From: Aedes albopictus
Lineage: Eukaryota; Arthropoda; Insecta; Diptera; Culicidae
Length of the DNA: 64,000 nt
Assembly: GCF_035046485.1 (NCBI RefSeq)
Contig: NC_085137.1
Location: 452,778,980-452,842,979, forward strand
Reading direction: 5' to 3'
Shown here: piece after piece, positions 35,117-44,683 of the stretch
Layout of the letters: each line of letters starts with the position of its first letter
Position numbering within the stretch: the first letter of the stretch is position 1
Made by a program: the position numbers and the translations under genes
The notes under the pieces: generated by a model
The model's input: the letters and a program-made list of their open reading frames with translations, nothing else
The model's database searches: none
Told to the model about the DNA's origin: nothing

Positions 35117-36259
35117 CTACTGGCAACTTTCCGCCCACTCCAGCTGCAGCTTCTCGTTCAGGTCAACCATGGCAAAGTGCACCCATTCGCAGTCCCAAGG
35201 ATTCGCACCGAAGAAGAATTTCTGCATCGTACTAGCGATCGATTCAAATCCACCAATTGTGCGCAACTGATTGTGCTCTATCCTGAGCTCATAAAGCTTT
35301 GGCAAATCCCACTGGCTGGTATCGAGGTTTCGTAACTGGTTCCGATTAAGATCCAGGTGGGTCAGATGAGGCAGGTGGATCGAGCTCCATGAATCTAGAA
35401 GGATAATACTGTTGTTGGCCAGAAGGAGGACCGATAGACGACCAAGCGTTTCCAAAAGAATTGGGTCTATGATGGAAATCAGATTGTTCTGTAGATTGAT
35501 GGTGTGAAGCTTATGGAATTGAGCTAGTTGAGGCAACTGGCTTAGTTGGTTGCTATCTAAATTGATAATCATGAGATCTGGCATGCTCCACCGTAAAGTG
35601 TTGATAAAGGCGATTCTATTATGATCCAGCTCTAAAAATTGTAACGACGGTTGTTGCAATGAGTTGCGATCTGGTACTTCTGAAATAGAACATCCACTGA
35701 ATACAATATGTTTGAGATGTCGGAATCCGTTAAAGATACTAAGATCCAGAGCGTTGACTTCATTATCAATCCAATGGATTTCTGTCAATTTTAGCAATTT
35801 GCCTAGGTAGGTCGGGAGCGTTCTAGTCGAAGAATTTCTTACTATTATTCGCCAGGTTTTAGTATTGTCTATCTCGTACGGATCGACAACTTCTATCTCA
35901 GTTACGTTACCATTTGTGATAACTAGAATTTGTATCGATGGAAGTAGGAAAACCTGGGATACTGAGCAATCCATCAGACTTAACATCGTGACTCTATTAG
36001 CAAGCAGCATGTAGGTGTCCACTGTTGCGTTCCAGATGGTTACATTTTTCATTTCCAATGTCACATATCGACTGTTGTTAAGACCCACTTCCAAGGGTGT
36101 GGACCCATTTAGGTGGATATCTTGGATGAGAACTCGCTGACGGTAGTTCGTCGATACTGAACGGAGTTTGAGAAGAAGCACTCTGAAATTCAGTGAGAAA
36201 TTTTAGAAAATACGCTCGTGAGATATCGAGAAATGACGCAACAGCAGTTGGATTACCAT
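35117..36259 (-). CDS. LRR gene D2: identical copy of D1
   Basis: The exon 2 protein is identical to D1. Predicted exon 1 is 36259-36243. The intron and upstream region match unit 1 up to 36988. After that the upstream sequence differs from D1, which is preceded by the hAT-like minisatellite of unit 2. D1 and D2 thus share about 730 bp of upstream DNA and then have different surroundings, which may matter for distal regulation. Confidence 0.8.
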
Positions 36260-36988
36260 CCTAGAAGGTGTAACTGGCGATATCGCATCCTACCGAATTA
36301 AGTTTTTTTTTCTGAGAAATAGTTAGGCAAATTAGGTTTTAATAGTGGCATGCAATGGTTTAGTAATCATTTTTTTTTATTAGATTCAAGTTTGCATTTG
36401 TCGATGTACAATTTACAATCATACTGTTAGTTGTTATGGTTGGCACCTCGACTTCTATTTATGTCCATCATTGGCTAATCAGGAGAAAAATTACCATAAA
36501 AAATAAAAAAAGCTTAATATTGCTCTTTTTTTATATTTTTGACATTTCTCTTGAATAAGTTGATATAGTCTTCTAGTCTTTAGCGTTACGTCCCAAATCC
36601 GACAAAGCCTGCTTCCTAGCACAGTTTATTCTCCTATGAGCACTTCCACTGCACAGTAATCAACATAAAGATTTTTCGGCAAATAAACACTTTGCATGGC
36701 AGGCAAAAATATACTCTGTGCCCGAGAAAGTTAGGGACATTTCCATTACGAGAAGTTTCTGAACTGACGGGGATTCGATGTCGTGTGGAATAGCCTTGCT
36801 GAATACCGCTTTGGCTGTATGAATCCAAAGTGATGTAGCAAAAACAAAAAAAAAATAAAAAAAATACGTGTAACTGACAGTAATTTTCAGGAAAATTCAA
36901 TTGTTTCGACATAAAGATGTATCTGCAAATGAACATACTGAAGTAATTGACGAAAGTCGTGAAGGTAACACTCCAGTACGTACCATGT

Positions 36989-38050
36989 GTAACTTGGAAT
37001 TCTGTATTAGTTAAAAAAATTCAGCAATCCTTTACAAAAACTGTTGGTAATTGTTTTGAGAATTTTCTCAGCAATTTCTTCATTTTCTTGTGAATTTCTT
37101 TGAATTTTCTCAAGCAATTTATTTGGAAATTTCTCAGGTAATTTCTTTGGAAAATCCGCTGGCCTTTGGAAACTTATCCAGCAATAACTTTGGGAATTCT
37201 TTAGAGAATTTTCTTCGGAAATTCGTCCAATTTTTATTTGATTTTTTCATTCGATAAATGCTTCGGAAATTTCTTAATTAATTCTTTTGGGGTTCCTTTC
37301 ATATTTTTTCTTGATTCATCCTCCGGCCAATTCTTTGAAAAGTACTTCAGTGAGGATTTTGTAAATTCCCTCTGTGATTCCCATAAGAATTCTAAAGACA
37401 ATTTCTTCGTATTTTTTCCAGACTTGTAATTCCTTTCAGACTCTCTTTAAATATTTCTTTAAGAAATGCCCACATTCATTTCGCAGTTTTTCATTTATAA
37501 ATGATTTTGCTACACCCTTTGCAAACTTTTTCGGTTAGTCCTCTTCTCTGGGAATTGATTCGGTAATTGCATTATGAATTTCATAGGAAATTTCTTTGAA
37601 AATCTCTGGGAAATTCTTTGAAGACTTCTTTGGAAAGTTCTTCGGCTACTACTCTGGGAACTTCTTGATCAATTGCTTTGGAGTATCCTTCTGCAATATT
37701 TGCCGGAAAAAATATTGAGATTTCCTATGAAAAATTTGATTTTTGTTACATTTTTTTTTGAAACTGTTTTCGCTTGCTTGCTTAACCATTGCTTTAAACA
37801 ATTACTTCAGCATTTTCATTGGAAATTTTGCAAGCCATTATGTTGCAAGTAACTTCTGCTATTTGTTTGGTACACTCCATGAGAATTTCTTCGGAAATTT
37901 CTTGGTGAATGCCTGCGGTAATTTATTTGGAAATTTTTAGCAACTCCTTTGGGATTTTGTCCGGCAATTTTATGGGAATTTGGAAATTTTTGTGTGGAAG
38001 GTACTTCGAAAATTCGTATATTGGAAATGTATGATGTTAGCGAGTTAGGG
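36989..38050. repeat. Degenerate minisatellite, T-rich orientation
   Basis: Words like GGAAATTTCTTTGG, CTTCGGAAATT and GGGAATTCTTT recur every 25-35 bp. It is the reverse complement in style of the array at 24180. Plus ORFs here (37238-37429, 37743-37940) are artefacts. Confidence 0.75.
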
Positions 38051-38200
38051 TGTGTCCATTTATTACGTAAGGGAATTTTCACAAAAATGTTTGACACCCC
38101 CTCTCACCTTGTAACATGTCTTTGTATGGCGCGTTAGCTTTTTTAACCACCCCCTTTACCCCGTTTAATTACGTCAACCACTTACAGTAAAAATCTCAGC
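38050..38200. repeat. Fragment of dispersed 'TTACGTAA' repeat
   Basis: GTGTGTCCATTTATTACGTAAG on the left and TTTAATTACGTCAACCAC on the right resemble the ends of a widespread insect repeat with GTCCATTTATTACGTAA termini. The ends are not perfect and no target duplication was found. Confidence 0.5.
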
Positions 38201-38254
38201 TCAGTTGAATCGTTCTCGAACTCAGGGCATGATTCCACTTCAAATTATCATGAT

Positions 38255-38519
38255 TGTTGTGGCGGTTTTCTTGTGAAACTGGCAACACTGTAGGAGCTTA
38301 TACGACAGTAGAAAAGGCAGCTAGTAGAGTGAGCTGTTCATCAGTTGGAAGTGTGAGCCTTTGTTAGTGACTGATAGGAACACTTAAATGTCAGTTAAAA
38401 TAATTGTAAATAATGTTTAATCTTTTTTAATAATAAATATATATTCCAGCATTGAAGCTGCACAAATGAAATGCTGCTATCAATAGGTGTTTGTCAGTAC
38501 AGAGGCGACGCTCCCAACA
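38255..38519 (+). repeat. 5' long terminal repeat
   Basis: Starts TGTTGTGGCGG, contains AATAATAAATA (poly(A)-like) and ends GCTCCCAACA. The LTR contains short upstream ORFs ahead of the internal gene. Confidence 0.75.
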
Positions 38520-38555
38520 ATCTTCAATGATTTAAAGCGCCTACTGAATAGTGGA

Positions 38556-39227
38556 ATGGAGTCCACAATTCAAAGAATTCAATTGTTGGAGGAGCAGAGC
38601 TTGCTGCGTCGAAGGCAATATGAAGAAGAAAAGGTACGAATTGAAGAGGAATACCATCGAGAACTGGTGAGGGTTGACGAAGAGTTCCGGAAGGCTGCAA
38701 GGAAAATAGAGCTGAAGTTTGCTGCTAAAAGGGGCAAGGTAAAAAAACAATTCGGTGATGAAAAAGTTGCGAAAAGTTCAACAACAGAACTGCCGCCCGC
38801 AGGGCCGCCGATTATTGTTTCCAGTACATCGCCGTCTGTTTGCACTACCTCCCAAAATAAATCAATCAATCGACATCCAACCTACGAACGACAACAAAAC
38901 GCTGCTCTTCCAGAACACTGCTCGGTTGTCGTGAACGTTTTACGTGGAATAACAGTAGCTGCAGACAATAACGAAGAAATAAAGTGTGCCTGCCTGTGGC
39001 ATCCATTCAGTACAAATTTAGTTGGATACAAGTTTGAATGCAAGCCACGGGGCATCCAAAAAATTGTGTGTAATCTTGAACACAACAAATGTTGCAATTT
39101 GGATCAGTATATAGCACGTGGTGTAATGATGATTTTGATTGCGATAGGGTATATCGTTTATGATCCTGGAGGGACTTTTGTGAACGATTCATTCAAGATT
39201 TGCAGTACGCGAATGTTTGTACTTTAA
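38556..39227 (+). CDS. Unrecognised 223-aa coiled-coil/Cys-rich protein of the LTR element
   Basis: The first in-frame ATG is at 38556, 36 bp after the LTR. Residues 1-65 are a highly charged helix likely to form a coiled coil (QRIQLLEEQSLLRRRQYEEE, then RIEEEYHRELVRVDEEF, then KKQF). Next is a low-complexity linker rich in P, S and T. The C-terminal half has clustered cysteines and histidines (EHCSVVV, IKCACLWHPF, FECKP, IVCNLEHNKCCNL). It also has a hydrophobic stretch MMILIAIGYIV near the end. An N-terminal coiled coil is compatible with a gag protein, but there is no CCHC knuckle. I do not recognise the C-terminal half. It could equally be a captured host sequence. No function is assigned. 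Confidence 0.6.
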   Translation: MESTIQRIQLLEEQSLLRRRQYEEEKVRIEEEYHRELVRVDEEFRKAARKIELKFAAKRGKVKKQFGDEKVAKSSTTELPPAGPPIIVSSTSPSVCTTSQNKSINRHPTYERQQNAALPEHCSVVVNVLRGITVAADNNEEIKCACLWHPFSTNLVGYKFECKPRGIQKIVCNLEHNKCCNLDQYIARGVMMILIAIGYIVYDPGGTFVNDSFKICSTRMFVL

Positions 39228-39341
39228 CAAAACAGTGTATGAGGATATAATTCAATTGAAAACAGAATAATTTGAACTTAAATATGATAGGTCTGAAATT
39301 TGTAGGGTTGAACTATCGTTACCAGTTTCACCCGGGGAGAT

Positions 39342-39606
39342 TGTTGTGGCGGTTTTCTTGTAAAACTGGCAACACTGTAGGAGCTTATACGACAGTAGAA
39401 AAGGCAGCTAGTAGAGTGAGCTGTTCATCAGTTGGAAGTGTGAGCCTTTGTTAGTGACTGATAGGAACACTTAAATGTAAGTTAAAATAATTGTAAATAA
39501 TGTTTAATCTTTTTTAATAATAAATATATATTCCAGCATTGAAGCTGCACAAATGAAATGCTGCTATCAATAGGTGTTTGTCAGTACAGAGGCGATGCTC
39601 CCAACA
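39342..39606 (+). repeat. 3' long terminal repeat
   Basis: Same length as the 5' LTR. The differences are G/A in CTTGTGAAAC, C/A in AAATGTCAG and C/T in GGCGACGC. It is preceded by CCCGGGGAGA. Confidence 0.75.
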
Positions 39607-39980
39607 ATCTCGTCCGGGAACACCAGAGAATGTTCGGAATCGGAAATATAACTATTTTTTGTAGCAGACTTTTACGCGCAGCTCAAACTAGAAATATATT
39701 TTTACTTCAGTATACAGTTGGTTATTCAATTATATATAATTCACTCACAAGAAATAGTTTTTTTTAACCTCATGTAACTACCCTCATGTAACTGATGTTT
39801 GATTATATCAGTACTTTGTCAAAAAACTGAACCCTAAGAACTGTGACGAGTGTTCCAAAATTGAGGGTTCTACAGAGATTACAAAGAAATTACAAAAAAA
39901 ACCACCCTAAGGAGTTAAAAAAAAACAGTTAAGGAATTTTCAAAAATACCTGAATAAATTTCCGCAACAATTCAGAAAAG
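39607..39980. other. Spacer, no gene seen
   Basis: AT-rich, with a short direct repeat CTCATGTAACT at about 39771 and 39782. It grades into minisatellite-like sequence. Confidence 0.4.
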
Positions 39981-39984
39981 GTGG

Positions 39985-40592
39985 AGCGAACCTGGTGTGG
40001 TGGTTAGAACCAGGCTTGATAATCCTCCTCGAAATCACAAGAGTTTTGCAACATGCTCTAGAGCGGTGTTTTGCTTTTGCCTCGTCGCGAGGGAGCGAAC
40101 GAACCCCAAACAGAGAGGTAATAAAAACTGAGCGAGGAAGAGGGAAACAAAAAAAGAGCCGATGATTATTTCGGGTTTTTAAGTGCGATTTTCGCCTCGA
40201 GAGTCTTTCTTTGTATGGGAGTGGAACTCGCGAGAGCTTTTTGAGTGTGAGTGGACGTGAGAAACACAACAAGCATTTATGAGTGTTGGACGAACTCCTC
40301 GCTGCGCGGCAAGCTCGCGCTCGGTGCTGTTGAGGATTTGCGTTGTGATTTCTTATTTATTTATTTTATTTATTTTAACTCCTCAGAAAAACGCCAAAAT
40401 CGCTTCCTCATTTTATCGCGAGTGAGTTTCTGTCAAGCCTGGTTAGAACACAAGACTATCACGCCGAGGTCCTGGGATCGAATCCCACTCCCGACATACT
40501 CATAAAAAAATGTGGGTTCTTCCTTCGGAAGGGAAGTAAAGCCGTGGGTCCCGAGATGAACTAGCCTAGGGTTAAAAATCTCGTTAATACAG
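39985..40592 (+). mobile_element. Feilai-like tRNA-derived SINE, split by a hAT MITE
   Basis: The head reads GAGCGAACCTGGTGTGGTGGTTAGAAC (A-box region). After the insertion it continues ACAAGACTATCACGCCGAGG, TGGGATCGAATCCCACTCCC (B box), the body TTCCTTCGGAAGGGAAGTAA and GAGATGAACTAGCCTAGGG, then AAAATCTCGTTAATACAGACA. The minus-strand copy at 51181-51363 is uninterrupted and gives the reference layout. Confidence 0.8.
40011..40441. mobile_element. 431-bp hAT-like MITE inside the SINE
   Basis: GTTAGAAC (8 bp) flanks it at 40003-40010 and 40442-40449. Its ends are CAGGCTTGA and TCAAGCCTG. The 8-bp duplication and CAGGC.. ends indicate hAT. Internal sequence includes palindromic CGTCGCGAGGGAGCG and TATTTATT runs, with no transposase. 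Confidence 0.85.
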
Positions 40593-40599
40593 ACAAAAA

Positions 40600-42130
40600 A
40601 TTCAGAAAAGAATTGACGAAAAGATTTGAGAAGAATTACTGACGAAATTTTCAAAGAATTTACCGAAGCAATTCCCAAAAATCGGTGAAACAATTTTGAA
40701 GATATCGCCGAAAACCCGTGAAAATGCATTATCAAACAAAAAATCGAGTAATCCCCATTCAAGCTATTTTACCAATTTTTGGTGATTAGTTCAACTGATT
40801 TTACCAGAATTTTTCAACAACTTAATCAAAAGTTTCTTCTGAAGTTTAATCAAAATATTTTCCAGAAGGTCTGTTAGAAAACTTTCAGTAATTATTAGAT
40901 ACACCATAGACATGGATCAATACCAGGAGACATTCCTGACGAAATCGCTATGAGTTTTTGTGGGGATCTCTTGAAGAAATACTGAAATTACTGAACGAAA
41001 CAATGCAGGAATCTCTTAAGGATTTCCTGCAGGAATCTCCGGTGCATATGAAGATTCGAGAGATATTTCAGCATGAATTTCCAATGAAATCCATGTAATT
41101 GTTCTTGCAGGAATTCCAGGAGTAGTTCGCGAAGAAATGTCTGCATGAATTTGTGGAGAACTACTGGAAGAATTTCTGAAAGAATCAATGGAAGGCCTTC
41201 AAAAGAATCGTTCGGAGAAATTTTATATAAAATCTAAGGCAGACTTACCGACGGATTGCCTACAGAAGTTTCTGAAGGAATTCTTAATTTATGGTTTTCT
41301 GGAAGAATTTATGAGGGAACTCTTGGAAGGTTTTCTAGGGAAATTCTAGCAAAAATAGAGAACGTGGAACAATTTTGAAAGGAATCAATGGAAGGTTTTC
41401 TAATCGATATGAGAGATTTATTTTTTCAAAAGGAATCTATACAAGACTTTCAGAAGGAAACTTTGGTCAAATTACTAAAGAAATCTATAGACGACTTTCT
41501 AAAAAAAAAATGTCTGGAAGAATTCCTGAAGGATTCCTCAGTGGCATTCCTGAAAGAAATCTCTGAAGGATTTTCTGTAGGAGTCCCCGGAGTAATTACT
41601 GCGGAAATCAATTGTTTGGGTTTAAAGTAATCCTTCAATATATTGTTGCAGGAATCTCTATAAAAAATTCTGAAGGAAACTGTGGAAAATTTCTAAAAAA
41701 AATCATTTGAAGGAACACAGGAAAAAAATGTGAAATAGAAGTATAAAAAATGTTTGAGAAAGAAGAGATGAACCAGCCTAAGGCTGAAAATCTCTATAAT
41801 AAAGTAATTATAACAATAGTTTTGAGGGAATCTTTGTAGAAATTTCTGAAGGTATCCTTGAAAATTTACAAATTTATCACTGATGGATTTTTTGGAAGAA
41901 TATCAGCTGAAATTATTTTTTAATATTTTTTGTGTATTTTAATGTTTGCTAATTCTACACTCTTACCGAAATTCCTCGAAGAAACTATGGAAGATAATTT
42001 AATAAATTTCTTAGAGAAACATCTGGAAGATTCCTTTGACTAATTTCTGCATTAATTCCTAAAAGAAATACTTCAATTAATTCGAAGAAAATCCTCGGAA
42101 GTAACCTCATGGTATTCCCCAGTGAGAATG
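40600..42130. repeat. Degenerate minisatellite (GAAGAATTTCTGAAGGAATC-type)
   Basis: Long stretch of drifted 25-35-bp repeats with words like TCTGAAGGAATT and GGAAGAATTTCT. A SINE tail remnant (GAGATGAACCAGCCTAAGG... at 41766-41815) lies inside. ORFs at 40988-41638 are artefacts. Confidence 0.75.
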
Positions 42131-43030
42131 TTTAGGAATTTTTTAAAGTAAACTAGAATTTTAAAAGCATTTTGTGTTTGCTTTACTTGTTTAAAAAATA
42201 AGTCACTAAAAATAAAAAAATGATGCATTTAAAGGTAAAAGTTAAAAAAAAACTAGAGAAATTTGAATTTTTTAGAATACGGAAACATGTTAAAACGGAT
42301 AGATACTGATATAGTGAAATCTTGATAACATTCAGGAAGACAGTAACATCATCCTGTTTTCTTCTAGTCTAAGGCCTTTTCGGCGCCCCTCAGAGGTTGG
42401 CGCCCTTGGCGGGGGCCAACCTGGCCAACCGCACGCTACGGCTCTGATTGTCCGTATTGTTGTGCTAGCACAACAATATATACAACTAAAGTTAGCAAGA
42501 AATGAGGTCATATACAATCCTGAATATCATAGGACCTGCATAAGTAATCGAATTAATGTAGCATTAGAACATGGCGTTCCCTAAGACCGAGTGAATAAAG
42601 GTTAATACAATTTCATTGATAATTGGCAAAATTACAAAATAATTATGGGCAAAACTGATCCGAAATAATTTGTTCATTGTTTTACATTTAACATTTTTTA
42701 TACTGCCTTAAATACTATGTTAGTTTGGGAAGCCGAAGTACTCGCGGCTGTTTCGAGGTTAGGGATTACAAAAAATTAAAATTGGAAAGGAGGCATTTTT
42801 TTAAGCTAAATTATTTGCTAACTTATTTTAAAAACATTGATGAGACAAAATGTCCTGATCTATAACAGAACCAAAAAAAAAGGGATTTACGGTAGACCAA
42901 GGTTTTTATATATTGTAAGGTTGAGCATGACGTTTAGTTTGAGGAGAAAAGCAGAAATTTCAAAGGAATTTAAGGAGGCGGGGGATTTGTTTTCAGAATT
43001 TCTCACGGTGAAAAAATAATGGCCGCTCAG
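42131..43030. other. AT-rich spacer
   Basis: No gene recognised. A GC-rich patch at 42370-42450 (GGCGCCCTTGGCGGGGGCCA) stands out and may be a repeat fragment. The ORF 42837-43019 shows no motif. Confidence 0.4.
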
Positions 43031-43800
43031 CCAGTTTTGACATCTAAGACTACCTTAGAATATGTAAACACCTTGCGGTAGACAACGACAAGAAGAGGAC
43101 AAACGGAAGGGGACAGCGACTGACAGGGGCGAACAACAAAACAAAATGGCGGACAGAGAAAACAAGCAACGTGCTACACCAAACTCTGAGATCAACACGT
43201 TTCAAAAACTGATAAATCAGATTCATGTATTCCAAATCAAGGCCTGCCAACACTTCACAAACGGGTTTCTGTTGTTTGCCTCGGACCCGGAGAATTTCAT
43301 GCAGCTCAGATCTGACCTCACGATACTCATCGCACCCCACACGACATGTTCGATATCCTGATAAGCCACGCCGCAGACATAGAAATTGCTTTCCGAGAGC
43401 CCAATACGGAAGGTATGTGCGTTCAACAAATAGTGGTTGGACATCAGCCGACTCATTACACGATTGAAATCGAGGCCTAAACCCAACCCTTTGAACCCTT
43501 TGGCTTCTCCGACATCTGTGGAATGATGAAGTGCAACCGTCTACCCATCTCTCCATCTCTCCATTTGTGTTGCCAGCCTAGCTGATCATGGTCGGGCCAA
43601 TGAAAAAAAATCGTCGAAGGCGATTTGACGCTCGTAAATATCGCCTTCGCAACCGCCCACCGTAGCCAGAGAGTCCGCTTTCTCATTACCCGGAATCGAG
43701 CAATGTGAAGGGACCCAAGCTATGGTGCTGGTGTATGAGTGTTTGGACAAAGCACTCAAGACTTGGCGTATTCCATTCAGGAAGTACGCTGAGTGCTAGA
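43030..43800 (-). mobile_element. LINE 3' end: RNase H end and C-terminal domain (I superfamily)
   Basis: Minus-strand reading from about 43795: QVLSALSKHSYTSTIAWVPSHCSIPGNEKADSLA (split here: VLSALSKHS, then AWVPSHCSIPGNEKADSLA) is the end of RNase H. Then follow DDFFSLARP, GRRLHFIIPQMSEKPKGSKG, GLDFNRVMSRLMSNHYLLNA, SNFYVCGVAYQDIEHVVWGC and LIYQFLKRVDL. Frame breaks occur at about 43590 and 43370-43480. The copy is 5'-truncated. It shares the layout of the LINE at 5-12.6 kb but differs in sequence. Confidence 0.8.
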
Positions 43801-44227
43801 TATTGTATTTTCTAAGTTTTATTATGAAATAAACAATTAATACATATTATGCTAAAAGGTGGCTAGCGAGTGAGTACTGCTATGGTTCTGCTGAAGGTTT
43901 GTTTGTCATCCAACGTAAAAATCAAACTTTCAAAAATTTTCTTGTGAAATACGTGACTTTTTTAAAAGTAGTAAAAATCATCAACCAGAACTATCTGGGG
44001 ATATGTATGAAATAATCGTGATAGATTTATCAGAGAGATGTTTTAAGCACTTATCCCAGAGAAAGTGGTGGTCAATCCCGGCAGGTATTCCTCCGTGCTA
44101 GAAGGGAATTCCCTGGACCGAATCATAACGGATGGCCCAGAAGTGTAGCAGACAGCGTGACCCTTTACGACCCGACATTTTTTGCTTTCTAAAAAGTTCT
44201 GTGACAGGTTGATTGTTGTATCGAGCC

Positions 44228-44260
44228 CTGAGGAAGGTCCCATACCTGGACCGAAACGTC
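44228..44260 (+). ncRNA. Hammerhead-ribozyme-like core (Penelope-like)
   Basis: CTGAGGA (44228-44234) matches CUGANGA. Then A, GGTCC, a 7-nt loop and GGACC form a 5-bp stem II. Then come GAAAC (44253-44257) and GTC. This is the order of the hammerhead core. Similar CTGA..GGACCGAAACGTCGG words are known at Penelope-like element ends. Stems I and III were not established, so catalytic activity is unproven. Confidence 0.4.
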
Positions 44261-44552
44261 GGCGATGATCTGAAATCAGTCAACGCAATTTTTTCAGACT
44301 GCAAGCCGAAAACCCAAGAAATCCCAGAGAAAATAGGTAATTTTTGACGATTTATAATATTTTCTTTTTTAGAAAAAAAAAAACCTTTTCAATTTTACTC
44401 ATATTAAATCAAAATCGTTTAATATACAAATAAGTTGAAGCAGGATCTAACATGCAACCAATGAATCCCCTTCAGAATTGAACCCCCCTATTTCCTCCGT
44501 GGAGCCGTGCTTTTTTTAATCCTTAATTCGCAATTCGTGAAGCGGTGTAGGT

Positions 44553-44558
44553 TTTATT
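44553..44558 (-). other. Polyadenylation signal of LRR gene E
   Basis: AATAAA on the minus strand, about 125 bp after the stop of gene E, similar spacing to gene C. Confidence 0.55.
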
Positions 44559-44683
44559 ACATAAACGTAATAGAATAATTATATTAACAATATGAAAAAC
44601 TATTTGAATAGTAAATCGTAATGTTCACATTAACTATTAATTCCAAACATTTCCATGGATTGGTTAGTGACAAGCTTATCATA

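Larger units (their letters stand above)
28648..36988. repeat. Tandem segmental duplication, unit 2 (8341 bp; genes C2, D2)
   Basis: This is the second head-to-tail unit, offset 8342 bp from unit 1 up to the T run in gene C's intron and 8341 bp after it. It begins inside the minisatellite of the hAT-like element, so unit 2 has only the right part of that element. The sequence after 36988 (GTAACTTGGAATTC) is not in unit 1. Confidence 0.9.
38255..39606 (+). mobile_element. Small LTR element (1352 bp) carrying one ORF
   Basis: Two direct repeats of 265 bp (38255-38519 and 39342-39606) start TGTTG and end CAACA and differ at three positions only. GGGGAGA just before the second repeat looks like a polypurine tract. 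The internal 822 bp hold a 223-codon ORF. No primer-binding site, protease, RT or integrase is present. No 5-bp target duplication is visible (flanks ATGAT and ATCTC). Size and ends fit a TRIM-like non-autonomous element, perhaps BEL/Pao-derived because TGTTG..CAACA ends are common there. Three differences in 265 bp suggest a fairly recent insertion. Confidence 0.75.
43801..44600. other. Spacer with Penelope-like motif
   Basis: No ORF assigned. It contains the motif described at 44228-44260 and may be a remnant of a Penelope-like element. AT-rich 3' flank of gene E beyond 44340. Confidence 0.4.

Noticed and set aside
38579..38869. 96-codon minus-strand ORF inside the LTR element
   Set aside because: It is antisense to the coiled-coil ORF. 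The Ser-rich peptide is a shadow of Glu/Lys codons.
38255..39606. Full autonomous LTR retrotransposon
   Set aside because: No room for pol and no RT, protease or integrase motif in the 822-bp interior.
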